From Phycisphaerales bacterium (lineage in GTDB: Bacteria > Planctomycetota > Phycisphaerae > Phycisphaerales > SM1A02): DNA of 64,000 bases. Shown piece after piece: positions 1 through 7,829 of this stretch (position 1 is its first letter; each line of letters starts with the position of its first letter). The stretch is taken from positions 169,722-233,721 of the forward strand of contig JAKVBX010000004.1 in NCBI GenBank assembly GCA_022446795.1, read 5' to 3'. The position numbers were made by a program, and so were the translations under genes. The notes below the pieces were generated by a model that was given only the letters and a program-made list of their open reading frames with translations, did not search any database and had not been told where the DNA came from.

Positions 1-529
1 CACCCGCAAGAAGGAAGGCAACCCCTTCAAGTGGGCTGGCTCCCTGAATGCCCCGGACCTGGAACTGGCTATTCAGTTCGCGGGCGAGCACTACGGACTG
101 GATGAAGCCTGCATCGCCGTCCTGGTCCACCATGCCGATGACCGGACCGACGGCCCCTGCGGGCTGGAACCACTGGAACCCGGGACGGCCGATGGCGACG
201 ATGGCTCGGACTGGACGGTCCTTGTTCTGCCACGCCGTGGCGGCAACCTCCAGGAAGCGGGCACGATCAAGGCGCCCGATGCGGAAACCGCCATCGCCCG
301 TGGAACCCGAGCCCATGCCAATGGGAAGATCGTCCAGGTCTGCGTCGTTCCGACGGATCGGACGGTCGTAATCACGGGTGATCACGACACACTGATCTGG
401 CGCCTGCATGACATGACGTACAAGTTCGCCCGGGGCTACAGCAAGGATGTCCGCGCCAAGTGGACCCGCATCCGCGACGAAGAGACCTACGAGGACTATC
501 GCAAGGAGGACATCCACTCGCACTTCTGA
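1..529 (+). CDS. paaB: PaaB-like subunit of phenylacetyl-CoA epoxidase (5' end outside window)
   Basis: The open frame enters the window at base 2 and ends at TGA 527-529, giving about 175 visible residues. PaaB is the small non-catalytic subunit of the PaaABCDE epoxidase that turns phenylacetyl-CoA into its ring 1,2-epoxide. The signature of the family, an aromatic or hydrophobic lead into A-G-S-L-x-A-x-D followed by an amphipathic helix and a beta strand, occurs twice: KWAGSLNAPDLELA near the left edge and EAGTIKAPDAETA about 75 residues later. Each is followed by a short strand of the type found after the PaaB helix (ACIAVLVH and IVQVCVVP). Classical PaaB is only about 95 residues, so this looks like a duplicated form. 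The following gene is paaC, 21 bp downstream, which supports the assignment. The exact subunit identity is less certain than that of PaaC and PaaD because the N-terminus is missing. Confidence 0.75.
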   Translation, partial: TRKKEGNPFKWAGSLNAPDLELAIQFAGEHYGLDEACIAVLVHHADDRTDGPCGLEPLEPGTADGDDGSDWTVLVLPRRGGNLQEAGTIKAPDAETAIARGTRAHANGKIVQVCVVPTDRTVVITGDHDTLIWRLHDMTYKFARGYSKDVRAKWTRIRDEETYEDYRKEDIHSHF

Positions 530-550
530 TGGTGCGCGTGGTGGCTGACC

Positions 551-1315
551 ATGGATGCAATGCTCGCCGATCCCCTGGCCGTCCTCGTCCTCGCCCATGC
601 CGATGACAAACTGCTGCTCGGTCACGTCCAGAGTGACTGGACGGGCCTGGGCCCCCTGCTGGAGGAGGACATCGCCGCCTCCGCCATGTCCCAGGATGAT
701 CTCAGCCACGCCCTGATCCTCTACGAGTTCCTGGGCAAGCGATTTGACCTGGATCCTGACGTGATCGCCTTCGAGCGGGCCCCCGAGGACTACGCCTGCT
801 GCGACCTGGTGACGTTCCCCGATGAGTTCGACTGGGCCACCTCGCTCGTCAAGCGATGGCTCGTCGCCGTCTTCACGGGACTGGGCCTTGAGCGACTGGG
901 TACGCTCGACGATGCCGACCTGTCCGCGCGGTGCGACCGCATCATGCCGGAACAACGTCTCCAGGTGGCTCACCTGGGCAACTGGATCCGACGGCTCGGC
1001 AGCGCCGGTGGTGAATCGACCGCCCGGATGCAGGCCGCGGTCGACCGTGTCGCCGAGGTGACCGGCACGCTCTTCGAGGTTCCCGGCCATCGATTGGAAG
1101 AGGACGAGACCTACTGCTGCGGTCGTGATGACCTGTTCACGGAATGGAACGGGATCGTGCAGGCCACGCTCGCAGAGGCCGGCCTCACCGGTACGTTCAC
1201 ACTCCCGGAACGGTCCACCGTCGGCGGCCGACGAGGCACCCATGCCGGGCACTTCACGGAACAACTCACCGAGATGACCGAGGTCCGTCGGGTCTCGCCC
1301 GGGGCCTCGTGGTAA
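551..1315 (+). CDS. paaC: 1,2-phenylacetyl-CoA epoxidase, subunit PaaC
   Basis: A 254-residue protein, the usual PaaC length. PaaC is a ferritin-like helical bundle that has lost the di-iron site and acts as the structural partner of the catalytic PaaA subunit. The N-terminus reads DPLAVLVLAHADDKLLLGH, then a helix with SQDDLSHALILYEFLG, typical of the PaaA/PaaC family. Further helices continue to about residue 195 (DRVAEVTGTLFEVP), followed by a variable tail. There is no good Shine-Dalgarno sequence; ATG 551 is the first in-frame start, with a second ATG at 560. The stop overlaps the GTG start of paaD by 7 bp, so the two are probably translated together. PaaA and the reductase PaaE are not in the window and would be expected to the left. 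Confidence 0.9.
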   Translation: MDAMLADPLAVLVLAHADDKLLLGHVQSDWTGLGPLLEEDIAASAMSQDDLSHALILYEFLGKRFDLDPDVIAFERAPEDYACCDLVTFPDEFDWATSLVKRWLVAVFTGLGLERLGTLDDADLSARCDRIMPEQRLQVAHLGNWIRRLGSAGGESTARMQAAVDRVAEVTGTLFEVPGHRLEEDETYCCGRDDLFTEWNGIVQATLAEAGLTGTFTLPERSTVGGRRGTHAGHFTEQLTEMTEVRRVSPGASW

Positions 1316-1806
1316 CCGAGCAGGACATTCGAAAGGTGCTCTCGGGTATTCCCGACCCCGAGCTTCCCGTGAGCATCGTGGATCTCGGCCTGGTCAAAAC
1401 CGTCCACGTCGAGCAGTCCGTTGTCCGTGTCGACCTGCTTCCAACCTGGACGGGCTGTCCGGCGCTCGAAGTCATTGCAAAGGATGTCGAATCGCAGGTC
1501 GCCGCCCTGCCGGGCGTGGACACGTGCACCGTGACCTGGTGCTACGAACCGGCCTGGTCACCGGACCGCATTTCTGCGGAGGGCCAGTCGATCCTCAAGG
1601 CCCACGGGATCACCTCGCCGGGCTGTTGCTCGGAGGCACCGACCACCATTCCCCTGGGGACCTCGTTCATCGCCTGCCCCTACTGCGGCAGCAATGAAAC
1701 CCGCCTCGACAGCCCCTACGGACCGACTCGCTGCCGCTCCATCCACTTCTGCGAGTCCTGCCGGAACCAGTTTGAGCACATGAAAGCGGTCGATCTGGAG
1801 CCCTGA
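1309..1806 (+). CDS. paaD: Phenylacetate degradation protein PaaD (Fe-S assembly type)
   Basis: A 165-residue protein starting at GTG 1309, which overlaps the end of paaC. The N-terminal half is a MIP18/SufT-like (DUF59) domain with the hallmark IPDPELPVSIVDLGLV and the conserved Cys in TWTGCPALEVI. The C-terminal half carries a CPYCGSNETR...CESCRNQF zinc-ribbon-like pair of CxxC motifs. PaaD is thought to help mature the iron centres of the epoxidase (the Fe-S flavoprotein reductase PaaE or the di-iron PaaA). The length and both domains match the family. GTG is chosen because upstream codons in this frame lie within paaC and the homology begins two codons later. It ends 24 bp before the E1 alpha gene, which seems to have its own -10 element. 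Confidence 0.92.
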   Translation: MVTEQDIRKVLSGIPDPELPVSIVDLGLVKTVHVEQSVVRVDLLPTWTGCPALEVIAKDVESQVAALPGVDTCTVTWCYEPAWSPDRISAEGQSILKAHGITSPGCCSEAPTTIPLGTSFIACPYCGSNETRLDSPYGPTRCRSIHFCESCRNQFEHMKAVDLEP

Positions 1807-1815
1807 CCGCCCTGC

Positions 1816-1821
1816 TACAAT
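1816..1821 (+). promoter_or_regulatory. Candidate -10 element (TACAAT) for the 2-oxoacid dehydrogenase genes
   Basis: TACAAT lies 9 nt before ATG 1831, so a transcript starting about 6-7 nt downstream would be leaderless or almost so. There is no Shine-Dalgarno sequence before the ATG. A clear -35 box is not visible. Confidence 0.45.
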
Positions 1822-1830
1822 TCTCGACCT

Positions 1831-2991
1831 ATGACCACGACTGCCAGGCCATCCCACCCGGTGGCTGATTCCCTGTCCGAGACGACCCCTGACGAATCCG
1901 GCCGCATGGACACTACCCCGATTGATCTCGGCCATATCGAGGTCCTGCAAGTCCTCGACGAGCAGGGCCATGTCGACGAGTCCCGCGACCCCGGGCTCAG
2001 CGATGCCGAACTGCTGGCCGTGCACCGGGCGATGGTGCTCACCCGGGCATTCGACTCCCGCATGCTCACCATGCAGCGGCAGGGCGAGATGGGGACGTTC
2101 GCGCCGAATCTCGGGCAGGAAGCCTGCATGGTCGGCCAGGTCTGGGAACTCACGAAGCAGGACTGGTTCAGCCCGTCCTATCGCTCTTTCGGAGCGCAGA
2201 TCCAACGAGGCTGGCCCATGGAACGGCTGTTCCTGCTGTGGGCCGGATACCACGAGGGCTTCCCCCCGCCCGAGGGCGTCAACGACATGCCCTTCTCGAT
2301 CGTGATCGGATCACACGTGCTGCCGGCCGTGGGGATCGCCATGGGCATCCGCCGTCGAAAGGACAACCATGCCGTCGTCGTGAACTTCGGCGATGGCGCC
2401 ATGTCCCAGGGCGCCGTGAGTGAAGCCATGAACTTCGCCATGGTCGACCAGGCCCCGGTGGTGTTCGTCTGCGAGAACAACGGTTGGGCCATTTCCACGC
2501 CATCGAAACTGCAGTTCGCGACCGAGCACCTCGCCGGGCGCGGAACCGGATTCGGTCTGCCCTCCATCCGGGTCGACGGTAATGACATCCTCGGCATGAT
2601 TGTCGCCATGCGGGAAGCCACGAGGCGAGCCCGCGAGGGCGAAGGTCCGACGTTCGTGGAGGCCCTGACCTATCGACTCAGCCTGCACACCACCGCAGAC
2701 GATCCCAAGGTCTACCGCGACGATAGCGACATGGAACCCTGGCAGGATCGATGCCCGTTGGCGCGAATGGAGAAGTTCCTGCAGCGCCGCGGTCTGCTCA
2801 CCAGCGAAGCTGCTGCTGCCGTGACCGCCGAATGCGAAGCGGAGGTCCTGGAAGCCCGTGAGAAGTTCCGGAAGATCGCCAAGGCCCGCCCCCGGGAGGT
2901 CTTCAACCATCTCTATCGATCCACCCCAGCCGAGTTGGACGCCCAGCGGGAGGAATACCTGCGTCGTCTCGATCGAAAGGGCGTGGACTGA
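1831..2991 (+). CDS. pdhA: 2-oxoacid (pyruvate-type) dehydrogenase E1 component, alpha subunit
   Basis: A 386-residue thiamine-diphosphate-dependent E1 alpha. The ThDP-Mg motif runs from GDG at residues 187-189 to ENN at 215-217 (GDGAMSQGAVSEAMNFA... then FVCENNGWAIST). The phosphorylation-loop region YRLSLHTTADDP is also present, as in bacterial PDH and branched-chain E1 alpha. The N-terminal 45 residues are a low-complexity extension, as in Bacillus-type PdhA. Together with E1 beta it decarboxylates a 2-oxo acid and reductively acylates the lipoyl group of E2. The gene starts an E1 alpha-E1 beta-E2 run with overlapping or near-overlapping ends. Sequence alone does not tell pyruvate from branched-chain or aryl-pyruvate substrates; the location next to paa genes leaves an aromatic 2-oxo acid possible. 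Confidence 0.9.
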   Translation: MTTTARPSHPVADSLSETTPDESGRMDTTPIDLGHIEVLQVLDEQGHVDESRDPGLSDAELLAVHRAMVLTRAFDSRMLTMQRQGEMGTFAPNLGQEACMVGQVWELTKQDWFSPSYRSFGAQIQRGWPMERLFLLWAGYHEGFPPPEGVNDMPFSIVIGSHVLPAVGIAMGIRRRKDNHAVVVNFGDGAMSQGAVSEAMNFAMVDQAPVVFVCENNGWAISTPSKLQFATEHLAGRGTGFGLPSIRVDGNDILGMIVAMREATRRAREGEGPTFVEALTYRLSLHTTADDPKVYRDDSDMEPWQDRCPLARMEKFLQRRGLLTSEAAAAVTAECEAEVLEAREKFRKIAKARPREVFNHLYRSTPAELDAQREEYLRRLDRKGVD

Positions 2992-3974
2992 TGGCCCAAT
3001 GCACGATGGTCGAGGCCCTGAACCTGGCGCTGGATGAAGCCATGGCTGCCGATGACGGCGTGATGGTCATGGGCCAGGACGTGGGCGTCAACGGCGGCGT
3101 CTTCCGCGTGACCAAGGGGTTGTTCGAACGCTACGGCCACGACCGTGTGATGGATACACCCCTGGCGGAGTGCGGCATCATCGGCACCGCCGTCGGGATG
3201 TCCGTCTACGGACTGAAGCCCGTGGTTGAGATCCAGTTCTCGGGTTTCACCATGCAGGCCTTCGACCAGATCGAGCAGAACATGGCCCGGCTTCACAACC
3301 GGACGATGGGTCGATTCCAGATGCGCATGGTGCTGCGAACGCCATTCGGCGGCGGCATTCGCGCGGTGGAACATCACAGCGAATCACGCGAAGCGTACTG
3401 GGCGCACACCCCGGGCCTGAAGGTGGTCATTCCATCCGGCCCCCGGAACGCTCGCGCCCTGCTGGCCTCGGCCATCGATGACCCGGACCCGGTGATCTTC
3501 TACGAACCCAAGGCCGTCTATCGCGCCTTCCGGGAAGACGTGCCCGAGCAACGCGAGACGATGCCCATCGGCGTCGCCGAGATCGTCCGACCAGGCAAGG
3601 ACCTGACGCTCATCAGCTATGGCGCGATGATGCGACCGGCCCGCGAAGCCGTGGAGGACCTCGCCGACGAACATGGCCTCGATGTGGAACTCATCGACCT
3701 GCTGACCGTCTCCCCGATGGATACCGCCACCCTCTGTGACTCCGTGTCCCGGACCGGCCGCTGCGTGATCGTTCACGAGGGTCACCGGACCTGCGGGATC
3801 GCTTCGGAAATCATCGCACGGCTCAACGAGACGGCCTTCGAGTACCTGGAGGCACCCATTCGTCGCCTGACGGCCTATGACATTCCGTTCCCCTACTTCC
3901 AGACCGAGCAGCACTTCCTTCCCGATGCCGATGACATCGTGGAGGCGGTCCGCGAGACGATGGCGTGGGAGTGA
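2991..3974 (+). CDS. pdhB: 2-oxoacid (pyruvate-type) dehydrogenase E1 component, beta subunit
   Basis: A 327-residue transketolase-like E1 beta of normal length. Recognisable segments are MVEALNLALDEAMAADD at the N-terminus, GQDVGVNGGVFRVTKGL, the DTPLAECGIIGTAVGMS motif, the conserved EHHSESREAYWAHTPGLKV loop near residue 130, and the C-terminal transketolase domain (VEIVRPGKDLTLISYGAM then EGHRTCGIASEI). Its ATG overlaps the TGA of the alpha subunit by one base, so the heterotetramer subunits are translationally coupled. It forms the second half of the ThDP site with E1 alpha and docks to the E2 core. Confidence 0.92.
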   Translation: MAQCTMVEALNLALDEAMAADDGVMVMGQDVGVNGGVFRVTKGLFERYGHDRVMDTPLAECGIIGTAVGMSVYGLKPVVEIQFSGFTMQAFDQIEQNMARLHNRTMGRFQMRMVLRTPFGGGIRAVEHHSESREAYWAHTPGLKVVIPSGPRNARALLASAIDDPDPVIFYEPKAVYRAFREDVPEQRETMPIGVAEIVRPGKDLTLISYGAMMRPAREAVEDLADEHGLDVELIDLLTVSPMDTATLCDSVSRTGRCVIVHEGHRTCGIASEIIARLNETAFEYLEAPIRRLTAYDIPFPYFQTEQHFLPDADDIVEAVRETMAWE

Positions 3975-3976
3975 CC

Positions 3977-5317
3977 ATGCCGACTACCAGAGAATTCAAG
4001 CTTCCTGACCTGGGCGAAGGTGTCCATGAAGGCCAGGTCATGCGCCTGCTTGTCTCCGAGGGGGAGCAGGTCGCCGAGGACCAGCACATCATGGAGGTGG
4101 AGACCGACAAGGCTGCGGTCGAGATTCCCTCCCCGGTCACGGGACGCGTCCAGCGCATCCATGTCGAGGAAAAGCAACTGGTTCACGTCGGCGACGTGAT
4201 GTTCACCTTCGAGTCCGATGAGGCCTCGGCACCCGGCACACCAGCGCCGGAGCCGTCGAGCACGCCAGTCCAGTCCAGTCGACCCGCCCCACCACCGCGA
4301 TCAGGGACGGGGCGTCGAACACCAGCTTCACCCTCCGTTCGGCGATTGGCCCGGCAGATGGGGATCGAGATCAGCACGGTCCAGGGATCCGGCCCGGGTG
4401 GCCGCGTGACCCGACGGGACCTGGAACAGCACGGGACAACCACGGTCCCCACTCCACCCCCCGCCCCGGTCATTCCCGCGACACCGACAGCACCCACGAC
4501 GCCAACAGCCGCCCCGGCTCCCCAGGCTGTTCCGGCAACGCCGGTCGTCTCCAGGGCACCGAGCCCGCCGGCCTCGGCGCTGGCCCTCGACATCGAGGGT
4601 CGCGTTGACACCGATCACTATGGAGAGATCGTCCGGGCGCCACTCACCCAGGCACGCAAGGCCATCTCGCAGGTGATGAGCACTGCCTGGATGACGATCC
4701 CACATGTGACGGACTGCAATGACGCCGACATCACGGAACTGGAGACCCTCCGCCGGAGCTTCCAGGATCCGGGTCGACCGGAGCGACGGATCACGACGCT
4801 CGCCTTCGTCATTCGCGCGGTCTGTCGCGCCCTGTCGACATTCCCGATCCTCAATGCCTCGCTGGATGAAACCAGCGGCGAGATCATCTTCCGCCGATAC
4901 GTGAACATCGGCATCGGCGTGGACACGCCACGAGGACTGGTCGCCCCGGTCATCCGCAATGCCGATCGCATGGGCGTCGGAGAACTCGCCGATCACCTGC
5001 AGGTCATCGGCGACAACGCCCGCAACGCGACCTTCTCGATCGAGGATACGCGTGGCGGCACGTACACGATTTCGAACGCCGGCGCGATGGGCCAGACGCG
5101 GTACTCAACACCGATCATCACGCCCGGCCAGGTGGCCTGCCTTGCGGTAGGTCGAGCCCGGAAGATGCCCTGGGTCGTCGACGACGAGGTCGTCCCCCGG
5201 CTGATCCTGCCGCTGAGCCACTCCATGGATCACCGGCTGGTGGACGGGGGACGTGAAGTGCCCTTCATCGGGCATGTCATTGACGACCTGGAGAATCCCA
5301 TGCGATTCATGCTTTGA
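3977..5317 (+). CDS. pdhC: 2-oxoacid dehydrogenase E2, dihydrolipoyllysine acyltransferase
   Basis: A 446-residue E2 with standard domain order. A single lipoyl domain (residues 5-80) carries the lipoyl lysine K45 in ETDKAAVE. A Pro/Ser-rich linker leads to a peripheral-subunit-binding domain (about 117-151, SVRRLARQMGI...GPGGRVTRRDLE). A second Pro/Thr/Ala-rich linker (about 155-200) leads to the catalytic acyltransferase domain, ending in SHSMDHRLVDGG with catalytic H419 and D423. ATG 3977 is preferred to the in-frame GTG 3965 because MPTTREFKLPDLGEG begins directly at the lipoyl fold. It follows E1 beta by 2 bp. A complete subunit-binding domain means it should recruit an E3. The only E3-like protein nearby (7830) lacks the redox cysteines, so the working E3 is probably elsewhere. 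Confidence 0.92.
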   Translation: MPTTREFKLPDLGEGVHEGQVMRLLVSEGEQVAEDQHIMEVETDKAAVEIPSPVTGRVQRIHVEEKQLVHVGDVMFTFESDEASAPGTPAPEPSSTPVQSSRPAPPPRSGTGRRTPASPSVRRLARQMGIEISTVQGSGPGGRVTRRDLEQHGTTTVPTPPPAPVIPATPTAPTTPTAAPAPQAVPATPVVSRAPSPPASALALDIEGRVDTDHYGEIVRAPLTQARKAISQVMSTAWMTIPHVTDCNDADITELETLRRSFQDPGRPERRITTLAFVIRAVCRALSTFPILNASLDETSGEIIFRRYVNIGIGVDTPRGLVAPVIRNADRMGVGELADHLQVIGDNARNATFSIEDTRGGTYTISNAGAMGQTRYSTPIITPGQVACLAVGRARKMPWVVDDEVVPRLILPLSHSMDHRLVDGGREVPFIGHVIDDLENPMRFML

Positions 5318-5343
5318 TCGCCCGTTCCCGGAAGGAAGATCCC

Positions 5344-6468
5344 ATGCGCCGAATCCTGCTGTCGCTCCTGTTGCTTGCCACTCCTGCTGTTGCGCAACCG
5401 GTCAAGCCAACGTCACTTGAACACGTCCCGGCCCCCGGCCTGAGCGCTGGCGTCAAGGCGCCGCCCCTGCACGTGAACTCATGGGTCAAGGGCGAACCGG
5501 TCAAGACGTACGAGGAAGGCAAGATCTACATCGTCGAGTTCTGGGCCACCTGGTGCGGCCCCTGCATCCGCGGCATCCCCCACCTGAGCGAGTTCCAGGC
5601 CGAGCACAAGGACGTTGAAGTCGTCAGCATCGCGATCTGGCAGCGGGAAGAGACCCAGGAACAGCGCAACACGGTTGTCACCGAATTCGTCGAGTCGCGT
5701 GAGACGCTCGCCAAGGACAAGGATGATCCGAACCTGGCGATGGCCTACACCGTGGGCGTGGACCAGGACCGCAAGACGGCTGCCGCCTGGATGGACGCAT
5801 CCGGGCGAATGGGCATTCCATCGGCCTTCATCGTCGGTCGAACCGGCAAGGTGGAGTGGATGGGCCATCCCTACAGCAAGGGCGCCATGGAAGAGGCGTA
5901 CAAGGCGTACGTCGAAGGAACGTGGGATCGCGAGGCGTTCAACAAGTCGTACCTGGAGGCTAATGCCTTCGCAATCACCCGGGGTCGTGTTCGAGAAGCC
6001 CTTCGCGAAGCCGAAGCGACCAACTCGACACGACTGGCGCTCATGGTGATTGATCGCGCCATCACCGCGTTTCCAACCGTGACGTCCTTCCGCATCGACA
6101 AGCTGTCCCTGCTGATGACCGTCGGTGACAACCCCGTCCGCGCCGAGGCCTATGCCCGTGAGTTGACGGAATTGGAGTGGAACTCACCCTCGACGCTCAA
6201 CGCCATCGCATGGATGATGGTAGATGAGCCGAAGGTCAAGAAGCGAAACCTCGACCTGGCGTTGAAGTGCGCCTCCCGCGCCGACACGCTCGAGAACCAC
6301 CAGGATGCCAACATCCTCGATACGCTGGCCCGCGTGTACTGGGAACGAGGTGATCACGCTCGGGCGATCAGCATCCAGGAAGCCGCTGTCGAGCGAGCCT
6401 CGGTATCGATGAAGTCGAAGATGCAGGAAACGCTTCAGCAGTACCGGGAAACCACTCCCGGGGCCTGA
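5344..6468 (+). CDS. TlpA-like thioredoxin-fold protein with helical C-terminus (paralog 1)
   Basis: A 374-residue exported protein. Residues 1-18 form a signal peptide (MRRILLSLLLLATPAVAQ). A TlpA/ResA-like thioredoxin domain spans about 35-185 with active site WCGPC at residues 70-74 and a cis-Pro region MGIPSAFIV. The remaining 180 residues are helical and TPR-like (LNAIAWMMV, ANILDTLARVYWERGDHARAISIQE). It is likely an envelope thiol-disulfide reductase or a scaffold that carries such a domain. ATG 5344 has a strong GGAAGGA Shine-Dalgarno sequence; an upstream ATT/ATG-poor extension overlapping the E2 stop is not needed. A close relative follows at 6624, so the pair is a tandem duplication. 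The partner protein and the link to the dehydrogenase genes are unknown. Confidence 0.8.
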   Translation: MRRILLSLLLLATPAVAQPVKPTSLEHVPAPGLSAGVKAPPLHVNSWVKGEPVKTYEEGKIYIVEFWATWCGPCIRGIPHLSEFQAEHKDVEVVSIAIWQREETQEQRNTVVTEFVESRETLAKDKDDPNLAMAYTVGVDQDRKTAAAWMDASGRMGIPSAFIVGRTGKVEWMGHPYSKGAMEEAYKAYVEGTWDREAFNKSYLEANAFAITRGRVREALREAEATNSTRLALMVIDRAITAFPTVTSFRIDKLSLLMTVGDNPVRAEAYARELTELEWNSPSTLNAIAWMMVDEPKVKKRNLDLALKCASRADTLENHQDANILDTLARVYWERGDHARAISIQEAAVERASVSMKSKMQETLQQYRETTPGA

Positions 6469-6623
6469 AGTCCGCACAGACGGCCAAGCAAGGCCCCGGT
6501 TTTGGCCGAGTTCAGGCTTGGCCAACCGGCCCCCCGCGATTAGGGGTATCGTGCCTGATCGGCCCCGGCGATCGTCCCCGGTCGCCGCCCCCATATGGAA
6601 TATCCCATACCACGGAGTCTCCC

Positions 6624-7721
6624 ATGCCTCGCATCCTGACCTCTATCGTCGCCGGCCTGGTCTTGACCGCTGGCCTCGCCGTCGCGCAAGACGCCGCCGA
6701 CTCGGCGGAAACCAACAAGCCCAAGAAGGTGCTCACCGTCGGCGACAAGGCTCCTTCGATCAAGCACATCACCTGGATCAAGGGTGAGCCGGTCGAGTCC
6801 TTTGCCAAGGGCAAGGCCTACGTCGTCGAGTGCTGGGCCACGTGGTGTGGACCGTGCATCCGCGGCATTCCCCACCTGACCAAGCTCCAGAAGGAATACA
6901 AGGACAAGGTCCGCATTCTCGGGATCGCCATCTGGGAACGAGGCGACAACCCCCTGCCGACCGTCAAGAAGTTCGTCACGGCCCAGGGCGACAAGATGGA
7001 CTACACCGTCGGCATGGAGCAGAACAACTCCATCGCCGAGCATTGGATGAAGCCCGCTGGGCAGAACGGCATTCCGTGTGCGTACCTCGTCGGCAAGGAC
7101 GGCCACATCGAGTGGATCGGACACCCCGGGACGATCGATCCCGTGCTCAAGTCCTACGTGGATGGCACCTGGGATCGCGAAGCCTTTGCCACCGAGTTCC
7201 GCAAGACACAGGAACGCGAGCGGGTCATGGACACGCTGTATGACAAGCTCTACGCCGCCAGTTCCAGCGGCGACCTGAGCGTGTCGATCAAGATCATCGA
7301 CGAAGCCATTGCGAAGCACCCGGACATGCCGGAACTCGAGGAAATGAAGTTCCGCTTCATGCTGCGATCCGAGAAGCATGCCAAGGATGCCTATGCCCTG
7401 GGTGAGAAGATCATCACGGCCCACTGGGATGACTCCCAGATGCTCAATGCCATGAGCTGGGATGTCCTGGACAACCCGGACGTCAAGCATCGCGACATCA
7501 ACTTCGCCCTGAAGGCTGCGGAGCGTGCCAACAACCTGACCGATGGCAAGGATCCGGCCATCCTCGATACCCTCGCCCGTGCCTGGTTCGACAAGGGTGA
7601 GATGGACAAGGCCATCGCCATCCAGGAGAAGGCCGTCGAGCACGCTGAAGAGGGCCAGATGAAGGACGAGCTCAAGGCCACGCTCAAGAAGTACATCGAG
7701 GCCCAGCCCAAGGTCGGCTGA
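6624..7721 (+). CDS. TlpA-like thioredoxin-fold protein with helical C-terminus (paralog 2)
   Basis: A 365-residue paralog of the preceding gene. It has the same plan: a signal peptide (residues 1-22, ending AVAQ), a thioredoxin domain with WCGPCIRGIPHL at 74-85, a conserved WIGHP/WDREAF block after the fold, and a TPR-like helical tail (LNAMSWDVLDNPDVKHRDINFALKAAE is the counterpart of the tail in paralog 1). An extra cysteine (C70) sits four residues before the active site. The ATG has a GGAG 8 nt upstream. The 155 bp between the two paralogs contains a GGCCAAGC...GCTTGGCC inverted repeat (6482-6523) and an AT-rich CATATGGAATATCCCATA stretch just before the gene, so it may have its own promoter. 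A hairpin at 7750-7780 follows the stop. Confidence 0.8.
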   Translation: MPRILTSIVAGLVLTAGLAVAQDAADSAETNKPKKVLTVGDKAPSIKHITWIKGEPVESFAKGKAYVVECWATWCGPCIRGIPHLTKLQKEYKDKVRILGIAIWERGDNPLPTVKKFVTAQGDKMDYTVGMEQNNSIAEHWMKPAGQNGIPCAYLVGKDGHIEWIGHPGTIDPVLKSYVDGTWDREAFATEFRKTQERERVMDTLYDKLYAASSSGDLSVSIKIIDEAIAKHPDMPELEEMKFRFMLRSEKHAKDAYALGEKIITAHWDDSQMLNAMSWDVLDNPDVKHRDINFALKAAERANNLTDGKDPAILDTLARAWFDKGEMDKAIAIQEKAVEHAEEGQMKDELKATLKKYIEAQPKVG

Positions 7722-7749
7722 TCCGCCTCACGACAGGTGACTTGATCCC

Positions 7750-7780
7750 CGGCGGGGGCGTCGATCCGGCGCCCCCGCCG
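7750..7780 (+). terminator. GC-rich hairpin after the second TlpA-like gene
   Basis: An 11-bp perfect stem (CGGCGGGGGCG against CGCCCCCGCCG) with a 9-nt loop lies 29 bp after the stop codon. Only two T follow, so it is either a weak intrinsic terminator or a 3'-end stabiliser. Confidence 0.5.
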
Positions 7781-7829
7781 TTGCGCGCCCAGTGCAGTAC
7801 AGTGCACACAGCAACTGGGAGCACGCCAA

